A stretch of DNA of 64,000 bases from the NCBI GenBank assembly GCA_021108415.1, contig JAIOQX010000002.1, positions 62,001-126,000 of the forward strand, read 5' to 3'. Each line of letters opens with the position of its first letter. Within the stretch, counting starts at the first letter, position 1. Below the pieces are notes generated by a model. That model had not been told where the DNA came from and did no database searches. It saw nothing but the letters and a program-made list of their open reading frames with translations. Of the stretch, positions 1 through 8,541 are shown in pieces. A program made the position numbers and the translations under genes. The DNA comes from Acholeplasmataceae bacterium. GTDB lineage: Bacteria > Bacillota_I > Bacilli_A > Acholeplasmatales > Acholeplasmataceae.

Positions 1-36
1 TAATTTTGTATGATCAATGTATTTATTCATTTCCAT
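1..36 (-). CDS. deoC: deoC start (partial), deoxyribose-phosphate aldolase
   Basis: Only 12 codons are inside the window (MEMNKYIDHTKL). The IDHT stretch directly after the start is typical of DeoC, which cleaves 2-deoxyribose-5-phosphate to acetaldehyde and glyceraldehyde-3-phosphate. A good ribosome binding site, AGGAGAG, lies 7 nt before this ATG, which supports independent initiation even though the upstream membrane-protein frame reads into it without a stop. The call rests on the short N-terminus only. Confidence 0.55.
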   Translation of the reverse strand, partial: MEMNKYIDHTKL

Positions 37-681
37 TTTTAATCTCTCCTTTAATAATTTTCTTTTAATAATGTATATATAAACTGAAATTAATGGTCCA
101 ATAGAAAATGTCATAATGACAGTGAACACATTAACTTGCTCAAATAAACTTGATGATAAAACTCCTAGAAGAATGGCGAGTAAAAAGAAACTGCCTTCAA
201 CCATTATTTTTGATAATGCTAAACTTTTTATTTTTGTGTGAACGACCAACATCATTCTCTCATAAGGAGATGCAGGAAGCCCAGTAAGAATGGTTATCGA
301 TACACCAAATGCACACAACAGCATCCCAGAAGTTGCTAATACAATTCTAAAGACTAAGTTAGATACAACACTATCTGGTATATATCCTAAAACAAATAAC
401 CAGAAATCAACAAATACACCTACAACAAATAAAAATACTGCACTAATAATCATATTCTTATCTTTATTAAATATATAAGCTAATAGTGTAACAACTAGAC
501 CAGTGAATATAATGACGGTTCCAATAGTTAATGCTGGTAAAATCTTTGACACAATTTTATGTAAAAAATAATTAAACGCATCGATTGGAGATGCTCCTAA
601 TTGTGAAGTTAAAATACTAGATATGCCTAGAGCGATAATGATAAATCCCAATGCATGTAACATTTTTTTCTTTTTATTCAT
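1..681 (-). CDS. YczE-family integral membrane protein, open into deoC
   Basis: Starts at an ATG preceded by GAGGT. About 215 codons encode a multi-spanning protein with the YczE/YyaS/YitT-like pattern: a short basic N-terminus, then a GxxxxLGASPID stretch near residues 28-33 and a TIGT motif near residue 50. Around five membrane segments are visible. The role of this family is poorly known; transport is often guessed. It sits 10 bp behind the unknown gene at 692-1549 and is probably co-transcribed with it. Oddly, there is no stop codon in this frame before the window edge. The frame continues straight into residues matching the N-terminus of deoxyribose-phosphate aldolase. This may be a true fusion, or a lost base in the sequence. 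The C-terminal end lies outside the window. Confidence 0.7.
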   Translation of the reverse strand, partial: MNKKKKMLHALGFIIIALGISSILTSQLGASPIDAFNYFLHKIVSKILPALTIGTVIIFTGLVVTLLAYIFNKDKNMIISAVFLFVVGVFVDFWLFVLGYIPDSVVSNLVFRIVLATSGMLLCAFGVSITILTGLPASPYERMMLVVHTKIKSLALSKIMVEGSFFLLAILLGVLSSSLFEQVNVFTVIMTFSIGPLISVYIYIIKRKLLKERLKMEMNKYIDHTKL

Positions 682-691
682 GACTACCTCG

Positions 692-1549
692 TTAAATGTC
701 TAATAAATGTTTTAAGACTTCTTTTTCAAATGTGTGTGAAACTAAATCAAACTTTGTCTTCTTCATTAGTTTGTGAACTTTTTTCAAGTTCTTCTTTGGA
801 ATCACTTTTGTTCCTTTAATAAATCCAGGTACATCTTGTACATATGCATCTATAGTTTCTAAAACTTGTGATGCTTGATAAACCTTAATATCATCCTTGC
901 TGCGATAAAATACATAATCTATTTCAGGAGGGAACACGGATAAAGTATGTTCTTTAAACTCTATACCTAAAACTAGTTTTTTACTTTCAGTCTTTAAAAA
1001 ATGATATGAAGGGACATATGTTTCCATCTCTTGATAGTATTTTTGTAGTTCATACATTTCATCTAAATATCTATAAATTGCATTTAGTTTTTCATTTTTT
1101 AAGATAAAGTAATTACTTAAGATTACAGGATTTTTATCAATATATGCTTGTTTAAGCATATGATAGACCTTTTGAACAACTTCTGCTTTATATGGAAGCA
1201 CGTCTTCAAACATTTCATTATATATATGAAAGTTAAAACGATCACATATCTGTTTTACTAAATCAAATAATATATTAGCTATATAATTTGGCGACAACAA
1301 ATCCATCTCTAGATGAAAGTTCAAATCTAGAAATTTAGGTGATAGTCTATATATATCTGGTACTTGTGATTTTGGTGTAATGACAAATCTAGCTTTTTGA
1401 CCTAATCTTGGATGTGTATATAAAAATCGTACACTGTCATTATCCATTTCTACAATAAACCCTTTGATATCTTCAAAGAATGAGATCAATACTTCTAAAT
1501 CTATTTTTCTACTTTTTTCTTTAAAAAAATGTATGTGAAACTCTGCCAT
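692..1549 (-). CDS. unknown cytoplasmic protein, 285 aa
   Basis: I do not recognise this family. The protein has no signal peptide or membrane segment, is rich in aromatic and charged residues, and appears mostly alpha/beta in pattern. It starts with ATG behind AGGTAGGTG, a good ribosome binding site. It is followed after 10 bp by the YczE-like gene and lies about 50 bp downstream of surE on the same strand, so it may belong to the ileS-surE transcription unit. No catalytic motif is obvious. The reading frame is clean and its codon use resembles the neighbours, so it is a real gene. Confidence 0.75.
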   Translation of the reverse strand: MAEFHIHFFKEKSRKIDLEVLISFFEDIKGFIVEMDNDSVRFLYTHPRLGQKARFVITPKSQVPDIYRLSPKFLDLNFHLEMDLLSPNYIANILFDLVKQICDRFNFHIYNEMFEDVLPYKAEVVQKVYHMLKQAYIDKNPVILSNYFILKNEKLNAIYRYLDEMYELQKYYQEMETYVPSYHFLKTESKKLVLGIEFKEHTLSVFPPEIDYVFYRSKDDIKVYQASQVLETIDAYVQDVPGFIKGTKVIPKKNLKKVHKLMKKTKFDLVSHTFEKEVLKHLLDI

Positions 1550-1602
1550 ATCTACACCTACCTTTTCGGTTTTAGTTTATCACAAAGATAACTATTTAAC
1601 AA

Positions 1603-2340
1603 TCAATTGTCTTGGTTCATTATTTCTTTAATACGTTTGTAATCTGTACGATCAACTTTTAGTGGTGTTATAGATATAAATCCATCATCAAAAGCAGTCA
1701 CATCACTTTCAGGATGTTCTTGATAATTAATGATACTTCCTTTAATATGAAAAACATCAGCTTTTTCTGATTTGACATACTCAGCATGTTGTAATCTCAA
1801 TCCTTGAGAAGTGATTTTAACACCTTTAGGACGCAAATATGTCTCTTTAGGGAAATTAATATTTAATATACCATCACTTTTATATATTTCAGTTTCTATA
1901 AGTTCATCAAAGAGCTTAATCGTTTCATCATATAAATATTCTAAACGTGGATTTGGAGCAGAGATTGCGATTGCATCAATACCTAATATTTTAGCTTCTA
2001 ATGCAGCAGCAACTGTTCCTGAATACATAATATCTTTAGCGATATTTGCCCCATAGTTAATCCCTGATACAACAAGATCAAAATCTACATCAAATACTTT
2101 TACACCTAATCTTACTGCATCTGCTGGTGTGCCATCAATAACGAGTGTAGCTCTTGAACCAGATAGTGGTTCAGTTACGAATGTTTCAATTCTTGATCTA
2201 ATCGTTATTGCATGACTCATCGCAGATTGATGATTTTTTGGAGCTGAAACATACACATTTCCAAAAGGTGCAAGTGCTCTTACTAAAATCCCTAATCCCT
2301 CTGCTTGATATCCATCATCATTTACAACTAATATATTCAT
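1603..2340 (-). CDS. surE: 5'/3'-nucleotidase SurE
   Basis: Metal-dependent phosphatase acting on nucleoside 5'- and 3'-monophosphates. The N-terminal metal-binding motif NDDGY is at residues 7-11, followed by the conserved SAMSHAIT region and VSGINYGAN with a downstream SGTVAAA stretch. Length, about 245 residues, is normal. The ATG at 2340 is chosen over a GTG at 2349 because GGGTGA sits the right distance upstream; the GTG would overlap the ileS stop codon. Either way translation is probably coupled to ileS, since the ileS stop lies within a few bases. Confidence 0.93.
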   Translation of the reverse strand: MNILVVNDDGYQAEGLGILVRALAPFGNVYVSAPKNHQSAMSHAITIRSRIETFVTEPLSGSRATLVIDGTPADAVRLGVKVFDVDFDLVVSGINYGANIAKDIMYSGTVAAALEAKILGIDAIAISAPNPRLEYLYDETIKLFDELIETEIYKSDGILNINFPKETYLRPKGVKITSQGLRLQHAEYVKSEKADVFHIKGSIINYQEHPESDVTAFDDGFISITPLKVDRTDYKRIKEIMNQDN

Positions 2341-2345
2341 ACTGA

Positions 2346-5042
2346 TCACCCATTTACAATTTTATCACAACGATCACATAGTCCATTTTCATGAACATGA
2401 TCGACAACATTCCAGCAACGATCACATGTTTTACCATCGGCTAGAGAAACTGCTATTTCAAGTTTTTCACCAACATTTAAATTAACTTTTGAGACAATAA
2501 AAACTTGATGCGTTTTAAAATCTAATAATTCAAGAGCTTTCATTTGTTCTTTGGTTACTGTTAAATCTAGAGTTGCTTGTAGAGATTTACCAATGATCTT
2601 CTTTTCTCTTGCTTCTTCTAATCTCTTTAACGCAAGATTTCTAACATGATCAAGTACATCAAATGCTTTTAATAACTCATCATCTTTAATATCATATACT
2701 TTAGGCATTTCTTCTAAATATATATTTTCTAGTTTCTTGCCCGGAAGATATTGATACGCTTCATATGTTGTATGAGGAATGATTGGTGTTAATAGTTTAA
2801 GCATACCAAGTAATGCATCATATAAAGTTGATTGAACTGATCTTCTAATGATTCCATTTGAAGATTCTATGTATAATATATCTTTTGTGTAATCAAGGTA
2901 GAACGCACTTAACTCATTGGTCATAAATGACACGATTGAGCGATAAACTTTATCAAATTGATAATTATCATATGCATCTAAAACTTGATTAGATAATTGT
3001 TGATATTTTAATGTCATGACTTTATTTAACTGTCCACGGTCATTATATTCGATATAGTCCTTTTGTGGATCAAAGTCACTGATATTACCTAATACAAAAC
3101 GTATTGTATTTCTTATTTTTCTATAGCTTTCTGCGACTTGTGTCATCATATCATTAGAGATTCTTACATCTGATTGATAATCAACAGATGAAACCCATAA
3201 TCTTAGTATATCTGCACCTTGTTGTTTCATCAGTTTATTAGGATCAATTGTATTACCTAAAGACTTACTCATCTTTCTACCTTTAGCATCAAGTACAAAT
3301 CCATGTGATACAACTTGTTTATAAGGTGAAGTGCCATAAGCAGCTACCCCTGTGGTCAATGATGAATTAAACCATCCTCTATATTGGTCAGATCCTTCTA
3401 AATATAGGTCAGCTGGGTATGGAAGATCAAGTGTCTCTAAAAGTGCATGAGATGTTCCTGAATCAAACCAAACATCCATGATATCAGTTTCTTTTCTAAA
3501 TAAGTTATTTGGACTGCCTTTATGTGAATATCCTTTAGGAAGTAAATCTTTAGCTTCTTTTTCAAACCAAACATTTGATCCATGCTCATGAAACTCATTT
3601 GCGATATGATCTAGGACATCTTTATCTAAAATAGGTTCGTCATTTTCAGCATAAAAGATAGGGATTGGAACACCCCAAGCTCTTTGTCTTGAAATACACC
3701 AGTCTTCTCTGTTGGTAATCATATTTGATATTCTTAGTTCACCCCATAAAGGTAACCATTTCGCTTTTTTAACTTCATCAAGAAGTTCAACTTTAATTTT
3801 ATCTATACTTGCAAACCATTGAGGTGTTGCTCTAAAGATAACAGGTTTTCTAGTTCTCCAGTCATGTGGATATGAATGGGTAAATCTAGAAGATTTTAAT
3901 AAAGCATTTGTTAGATCTAAAGCTTTAACAACTTCTTCATTTGCAACTTCATAATACATACCAGAAAATTGACCAGCTTCATCTGTCATCATACCACCAT
4001 CATCAACAGGACATAAGATATCTAGATTATATTGTTTACCGATTCTATAATCATCTTCCCCGTGACCTGGAGCTGTATGTACTAAGCCTGTACCATCAGT
4101 ATCTGTCACATGATCTCCAACAATAATTGGAGAGATGCGGTCATATAATGGATGCTTATATGTGTTTAATTCTAATTCTTGCCCTTTATATCTTTTTAAG
4201 ATCTTAACATCTTCAAATCCTAATTCATTTGATACTTGTTCTAAAAGAGTTTCTGTTACAATATATTTTTTACCTTTAGTTTCAAATAAAACATAGGTAA
4301 ATCTTGGATGTACAGAAATCGCAAGATTTGCAGGAATTGTCCAAGGTGTTGTTGTCCATATGATATATGAAGCATCTTTTAAATCTTTATCATCTGATAC
4401 TGATTTAAACGCAACATATATAGAAATTGAAACTTTATCATGGTATTCAATTTCAGCTTCAGCTAAAGCTGATTCGCTTGATGGAGACCAATAAACAGGT
4501 TTTAACCCTTTATATATCAATCCTTTTTCAACCATTTTAGCAAATACAGTAACTTGTCTTGCTTCAAAATCTTTAGTTAATGTGATATAAGGATGATCCC
4601 AATCACCTAATATACCAAGTCTCATAAACTGTTCTTTTTGTTTTTCTACTTGCTCCATCGCATATTGATAACAAACTTTTCTATAATCCACTAAAGACAT
4701 CTCTTTACGATTAACACCTTTTTTGGTTACAGCAGTTTCAATAGGTAGACCATGTGTATCCCAACCTGGAATATAAGGTACATATTTACCTAACATCGTT
4801 TGATATCTTAAAACAAAGTCCTTTAAGACTTTATTTAAAGCATGGCCAATGTGAATATCCCCATTGGCATATGGTGGCCCATCATGTAAGATAAATGAAG
4901 GGTTGTTTTTGTTTTTTTCTAAGACCTTTTTATATAGATCCATTTCTTTCCATTCTTTTTGAAACTCTAATTCTCTGCTGCCTAGATTTCCACGCATAGG
5001 AAAATCTGTTTTTGGCATACTTAATGTTGATTTGTAATCCAT
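2346..5042 (-). CDS. ileS: isoleucyl-tRNA synthetase
   Basis: Class I aminoacyl-tRNA synthetase charging tRNA-Ile, about 898 residues. The HIGH signature (GDIHIGHA) is near residue 60, the KMSKS loop (KMSKSLGN) lies near residue 590, and a C-terminal zinc ribbon has two CxxC pairs (CDRCW and CDRCD). The editing (CP1) domain is present, with a WTTTPWT motif. The start at 5042 follows AAGGAGTG; a longer frame upstream runs into the T-box terminator and is not the protein start. Expression is controlled by the T-box leader directly upstream. Downstream is surE. The position after yggS-sepF matches the Firmicutes ylm-ileS order. Confidence 0.98.
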   Translation of the reverse strand: MDYKSTLSMPKTDFPMRGNLGSRELEFQKEWKEMDLYKKVLEKNKNNPSFILHDGPPYANGDIHIGHALNKVLKDFVLRYQTMLGKYVPYIPGWDTHGLPIETAVTKKGVNRKEMSLVDYRKVCYQYAMEQVEKQKEQFMRLGILGDWDHPYITLTKDFEARQVTVFAKMVEKGLIYKGLKPVYWSPSSESALAEAEIEYHDKVSISIYVAFKSVSDDKDLKDASYIIWTTTPWTIPANLAISVHPRFTYVLFETKGKKYIVTETLLEQVSNELGFEDVKILKRYKGQELELNTYKHPLYDRISPIIVGDHVTDTDGTGLVHTAPGHGEDDYRIGKQYNLDILCPVDDGGMMTDEAGQFSGMYYEVANEEVVKALDLTNALLKSSRFTHSYPHDWRTRKPVIFRATPQWFASIDKIKVELLDEVKKAKWLPLWGELRISNMITNREDWCISRQRAWGVPIPIFYAENDEPILDKDVLDHIANEFHEHGSNVWFEKEAKDLLPKGYSHKGSPNNLFRKETDIMDVWFDSGTSHALLETLDLPYPADLYLEGSDQYRGWFNSSLTTGVAAYGTSPYKQVVSHGFVLDAKGRKMSKSLGNTIDPNKLMKQQGADILRLWVSSVDYQSDVRISNDMMTQVAESYRKIRNTIRFVLGNISDFDPQKDYIEYNDRGQLNKVMTLKYQQLSNQVLDAYDNYQFDKVYRSIVSFMTNELSAFYLDYTKDILYIESSNGIIRRSVQSTLYDALLGMLKLLTPIIPHTTYEAYQYLPGKKLENIYLEEMPKVYDIKDDELLKAFDVLDHVRNLALKRLEEAREKKIIGKSLQATLDLTVTKEQMKALELLDFKTHQVFIVSKVNLNVGEKLEIAVSLADGKTCDRCWNVVDHVHENGLCDRCDKIVNG

Positions 5043-5062
5043 GTTTATACACTCCTTATATA

Positions 5063-5262
5063 TAAATAAAATCGTCCTTATCTCTAAGGACGAAATAGAA
5101 TTCCGCGGTACCACCTTAGTTCTAGATAAGATTACCTAGCACTTCGTTTATGATTGTTTGCTCAAAAGTGATATAGGATATGTGTTTGTTACTAGGCTTA
5201 CACCACCCCTAGTTCGCTTAAAACCTTAACATATCTTATGTGTTTTTCTCAACGCAAGTATT
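5063..5262 (-). promoter_or_regulatory. T-box leader of ileS
   Basis: On the minus strand the conserved T-box sequence AAGGTGGTACCGCGGAA is at 5101-5117. It precedes an intrinsic terminator (stem CGTCCTTA/TAAGGACG, 5073-5092) with a U-rich tail, so uncharged tRNA should favour the antiterminator. Upstream, a long Stem I is visible: GATATGT pairs with ACATATC, and a distal CTAGG/CCTAG stem encloses a GGTG loop. An ATC triplet at about 5172-5170 is a plausible isoleucine specifier codon (inferred). The leader begins almost at the sepF stop codon. Confidence 0.93.
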
Positions 5263-5266
5263 TAAA

Positions 5267-5608
5267 TTATTCTACGATATCTTTAATAAATTCATCCATC
5301 GATCCATCAAGGTAAACATCTTTGTTAGCAAACATGAAGACTTTTTCTTGAATGAGTACAATTTCACCTTTTACAGCGTAAACAATACCTGAAAAGAATG
5401 CGATGACTTTATTTGCTTGATCAATATCAAGCGGTTCAAAATTTAAGATTAGCGGATGTCCTTCAAATAGTTGATCTGCTAAATGAGTAAGATATTTATC
5501 TTCATCAGATTCTAGTTTTTCAAAAATGATTTGATCATATGTTGTTTCCATAGATTCTTGATTTAAATGTTTTTGATTTTTTTTATTCTTTTTACCAAAA
5601 AGTCCCAT
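5267..5608 (-). CDS. sepF: cell-division protein SepF
   Basis: A 113-residue SepF (YlmF) protein. The N-terminus MGLFGKK followed by a basic linker could form the membrane-binding helix, and the core domain (residues about 55-110) carries the hydrophobic pattern of SepF, including FFSGIVYAVKG. In Firmicutes SepF binds the FtsZ tail and tethers it to the membrane, overlapping with FtsA. No ftsA is visible in this window. The ATG follows AGGAGGATGT. It is 8 bp behind yggS and immediately before the T-box of ileS. Confidence 0.9.
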   Translation of the reverse strand: MGLFGKKNKKNQKHLNQESMETTYDQIIFEKLESDEDKYLTHLADQLFEGHPLILNFEPLDIDQANKVIAFFSGIVYAVKGEIVLIQEKVFMFANKDVYLDGSMDEFIKDIVE

Positions 5609-5616
5609 ACATCCTC

Positions 5617-6207
5617 CTATGTTAGCAGTTCATAAAATTTTCTACCTATTCTAATATGAGTTGCATGATGTTTGATTGCAAGATTGTAATCATGAGTCAT
5701 ACCCATAGATAATAATGGTAGATTATATTCAATAGATAATTGGTAGAGTTGCTTAAAAACTGATTCAGTTTTTATCATGTCATCATCCATACCTATTGTC
5801 ATAAATCCGACTAACTCTATTTTATCATATTTTTTAATTTCTAGTAGAAATTGAGGCAATTTATCGAGATAAACGCCACTTTTTTGTGGTTCTTCAGTTA
5901 AGTTCATTTGGATAAAGCATTTTATTTTATGATTTGCATGCTTTGAAATTGCTTTTGCTACTGATAATCTATCTAATGTATGTAAATATTCTATATCATT
6001 AATGATATCTGCTACCTTATTTGATTGAAGATGTCCGATGAAATGCCAATGGATATCTAAATCTTTTAAAGTATCCATTTTTTCTTTCATAAGTTGCACA
6101 CGATTTTCACCAAAATCTCGATATCCTTGTTGATATATAGTTCTAATTTCTTGTGGACTAAAGTATTTAGATGCACAAACAATCACACCATCATAGTCTT
6201 TGATCAT
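5617..6207 (-). CDS. yggS: YggS/YlmE family PLP-binding protein
   Basis: PLP homeostasis protein with a single alanine-racemase-like barrel. The PLP lysine lies in VCASKYFS near residue 14, followed by FGENRVQ and WHFIGHLQSNK, which are family signatures; SMGMTHDY and RIGRKF stretches are near the end. At 196 residues it is short at the N-terminus: most members carry about 20 more residues before the lysine strand. The ATG overlaps the ychF stop by 4 bp (ATGA), so coupling is likely. The pairing with sepF downstream is conserved in Firmicutes. Confidence 0.92.
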   Translation of the reverse strand: MIKDYDGVIVCASKYFSPQEIRTIYQQGYRDFGENRVQLMKEKMDTLKDLDIHWHFIGHLQSNKVADIINDIEYLHTLDRLSVAKAISKHANHKIKCFIQMNLTEEPQKSGVYLDKLPQFLLEIKKYDKIELVGFMTIGMDDDMIKTESVFKQLYQLSIEYNLPLLSMGMTHDYNLAIKHHATHIRIGRKFYELLT

Positions 6208-7301
6208 ACGTTGAATCTAAAAAGCATGATATCTCCATCTTTGACGACATACTCTTTACCCTCTAAGCGGACTTTACCCGCTTCTTTTGCTTTTTGAGGC
6301 GTTAAATAAGTTAATAGGTCTGTATAAGATAGTGTTTCTGCTTTTATAAAACCTCTTTCAAAATCAGAATGAATAATTCCAGCACATTCTGGTGCTTTCA
6401 TACCATTTCTAAATGTCCACGCTCTTACCTCAGGTTCACCTGCTGTAAAATATGTTTTTAATCCAAGTAATTCATAGCTTTTATCAATCACTTCATTTAA
6501 ACCTGAACGTTCTAATCCATAGCCTTCTAAAAATTCTTTTTGCTCTTCTGGATTAAGTGATGCAATTTCCATTTCTACTTGTGCAGAAATTAAAACCACA
6601 TCTGTTAATTCTTGATCTGCAAATTGCAAAATATTTTGATAATGTATATTTTGTGATGGATCAGATAGGTCATCTTCAGCAACATTAGCAATAAATATCA
6701 TAGGTTTTAATGATAATAAATTAAAACTTCTAATGACTTTTAGCTCTTCATCTGAAAACTCTATAGTTTTTGGCGAAATACTCTCATCAAGTGCAGCTTT
6801 AATTTTTACTAGTGCTTGATGTTCAATGATCGCATCAGCAACTTTTGCTTTTGCTTTTTTTTCTAATCTTGATATTCTTTTATCTACAACTTCTAAATCA
6901 GCCATAAACAATTCTAATTTAATGGTTTCGATATCTCTAATTGGATCAACATTACCTTCAACATGCGTGATATTCTCATCTTCAAAACAACGAACAACTT
7001 GGCATATCGCATCTACTTCTCTAATGTGAGATAAAAATTGATTCCCGAGTCCTTCTCCTTTTGATGCACCTTTAACTAAACCTGCGATATCAATAAATTC
7101 ATAAGCGGTAGGTATAATTTTTTTAGGTTTATAAATAGATGCTAAAACATCTAGTCTTTCATCTTGTACATATACAACACCAACATTAGGATCAATAGTT
7201 GCAAACGGATAGTTTGCAGCTAATGCTTCAGCTTTTGTAATGGCGTTAAATAAAGTTGATTTGCCTACATTGGGTAGACCAACAATTCCTGCTTTTAACA
7301 T
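6204..7301 (-). CDS. ychF: ribosome-binding ATPase YchF
   Basis: TRAFAC-class P-loop protein related to Obg that hydrolyses ATP and binds ribosomes. The Walker A motif GLPNVGKST is at residues 8-16, switch region NYPFATIDPN follows, and DIAGLVKGA forms the G3 region. A TGS domain occupies the C-terminal end (EVRAWTFRNG onward). Length, 365 residues, is standard. The ATG follows GAGG. It lies between ftsZ and yggS, where Firmicutes do not normally have it, and is separated from ftsZ by a terminator, so it probably has its own promoter. Confidence 0.96.
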   Translation of the reverse strand: MLKAGIVGLPNVGKSTLFNAITKAEALAANYPFATIDPNVGVVYVQDERLDVLASIYKPKKIIPTAYEFIDIAGLVKGASKGEGLGNQFLSHIREVDAICQVVRCFEDENITHVEGNVDPIRDIETIKLELFMADLEVVDKRISRLEKKAKAKVADAIIEHQALVKIKAALDESISPKTIEFSDEELKVIRSFNLLSLKPMIFIANVAEDDLSDPSQNIHYQNILQFADQELTDVVLISAQVEMEIASLNPEEQKEFLEGYGLERSGLNEVIDKSYELLGLKTYFTAGEPEVRAWTFRNGMKAPECAGIIHSDFERGFIKAETLSYTDLLTYLTPQKAKEAGKVRLEGKEYVVKDGDIMLFRFNV

Positions 7302-7321
7302 ACTAATTCCTCTTTTTCAGT

Positions 7322-7344
7322 AAAAAAGGCCTTAAGCCTTTTTA
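7322..7344 (-). terminator. terminator after ftsZ
   Basis: AAAAAGGC/GCCTTTTTT hairpin overlapping the ftsZ stop codon on the minus strand, followed by T residues. It separates ftsZ from ychF. Confidence 0.7.
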
Positions 7345-8478
7345 AAATTTTGACTTTTTGACGAGCCAAGATGGTAGATTACGTTTTTGTCCTTCTTTAA
7401 CACCTTGTGGTTCATCTTCTTCATTCTTTTTAATTAATCCTTCATCAGTGATTTGCATTTGAGCTTCTGAAGTTTTATTAAATATTTCTAATGCGAGATT
7501 TTCAATAGTTGATCCTTTTGCTTTTAATTCATAACCAGTTGCAATCACGGTCACGATCATTTCATCATCAAGATCTTCATTTACAGTTGTACCATAAATA
7601 ATATTTAAATCTCTATCAGTTGTATTTCTTATTTCTGATAAAGCTTGTTCAGTTTCTATTAAAGTGATGTTTGTTCCAGAAGTAATATTAACAATTGCAT
7701 CTGTTGCACCATCAATTGAGACTTCTAATAGTTTTGAATGTATTGCTTTTCTTGCTGCTTCAATTGCACGATCTTCACCAGAAGATATACCAATACCCAT
7801 TAATGCAGTCCCTTTGTTTTCCATAACAGTTTTAACATCTGCAAAGTCTACATTAATTAATCCAGGAATTGCAATAATCTCAGCGATACCTTGAACACCT
7901 TGTCTTAAAACATTATCTGATTCTCTAAATGCATCAAGCAATTGTGTTGTAGGTCCTGATACGGCAAGTAATCTTTCATTTGGAACAACAATTAATGTAT
8001 CGACATGAGGTTTTAACTCTTCAAGTCCATAAATTGCTGCTTGCATTCTTGCAGGTCCTTCAAAAGCAAATGGTTTTGTAACAATACCTATTGTTAAGCA
8101 ACCCATTTCTTTAGCTTTTTTAGCAATGACTGGTGCTGCTCCGGTTCCGGTGCCTCCACCCATACCTGCAGTGATGAAAACCATATCTGCATCTTTTAAG
8201 ACATCTTCTATTTCATCGATTGATTCAAGTGCTGCTTCTTTTCCGACTTCTGATTTAGCACCAGCACCTAATCCTCTAGTTAAGTATTTACCCAGTTGAA
8301 CACGTGTTTCAGCTTTTGATACTTTTAAAACTTGTGCGTCAGTGTTCATCGCAACAAAAACGACGCCTTTGACATCATTCTCAATCATACGATTGATTGC
8401 GTTGCCGCCGCCTCCACCAACACCTATAACTTTAATAATTGGTTTTTGATTGAAATTATCTGTTTCTCCGAATACCAT
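7342..8478 (-). CDS. ftsZ: cell-division GTPase FtsZ
   Basis: Tubulin-like GTPase forming the division ring. The N-terminal nucleotide loop [13 protein letters not shown] (residues 18-30) and the tubulin signature GGGTGTG (near residue 107) are intact, and the T7-loop region NVDFADV is present. The C-terminal peptide NLPSWLVKK resembles the conserved tail that binds SepF or FtsA. Length, 378 residues, is typical. The ATG follows AGGAGGGAT. Its presence in a wall-less lineage with sepF nearby suggests SepF is its membrane anchor (inference). tgt lies directly upstream. Confidence 0.98.
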   Translation of the reverse strand: MVFGETDNFNQKPIIKVIGVGGGGGNAINRMIENDVKGVVFVAMNTDAQVLKVSKAETRVQLGKYLTRGLGAGAKSEVGKEAALESIDEIEDVLKDADMVFITAGMGGGTGTGAAPVIAKKAKEMGCLTIGIVTKPFAFEGPARMQAAIYGLEELKPHVDTLIVVPNERLLAVSGPTTQLLDAFRESDNVLRQGVQGIAEIIAIPGLINVDFADVKTVMENKGTALMGIGISSGEDRAIEAARKAIHSKLLEVSIDGATDAIVNITSGTNITLIETEQALSEIRNTTDRDLNIIYGTTVNEDLDDEMIVTVIATGYELKAKGSTIENLALEIFNKTSEAQMQITDEGLIKKNEEDEPQGVKEGQKRNLPSWLVKKSKF

Positions 8479-8541
8479 AGGTAAATCCCTCCTAGTGTCT
8501 ATATTCTATTTTACATTATTTAGCGTTATAAATAAAGGCAT

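Noticed and set aside
290-478. Plus-strand open frame of 62 codons
   Set aside because: Lies antisense to the clear YczE-like gene and has a low-complexity Thr/Asn-rich product with no ribosome site.
5043-5114. Extended N-terminus of ileS
   Set aside because: It would be encoded by the T-box antiterminator and terminator; the proper start with AAGGAGTG is at 5042.
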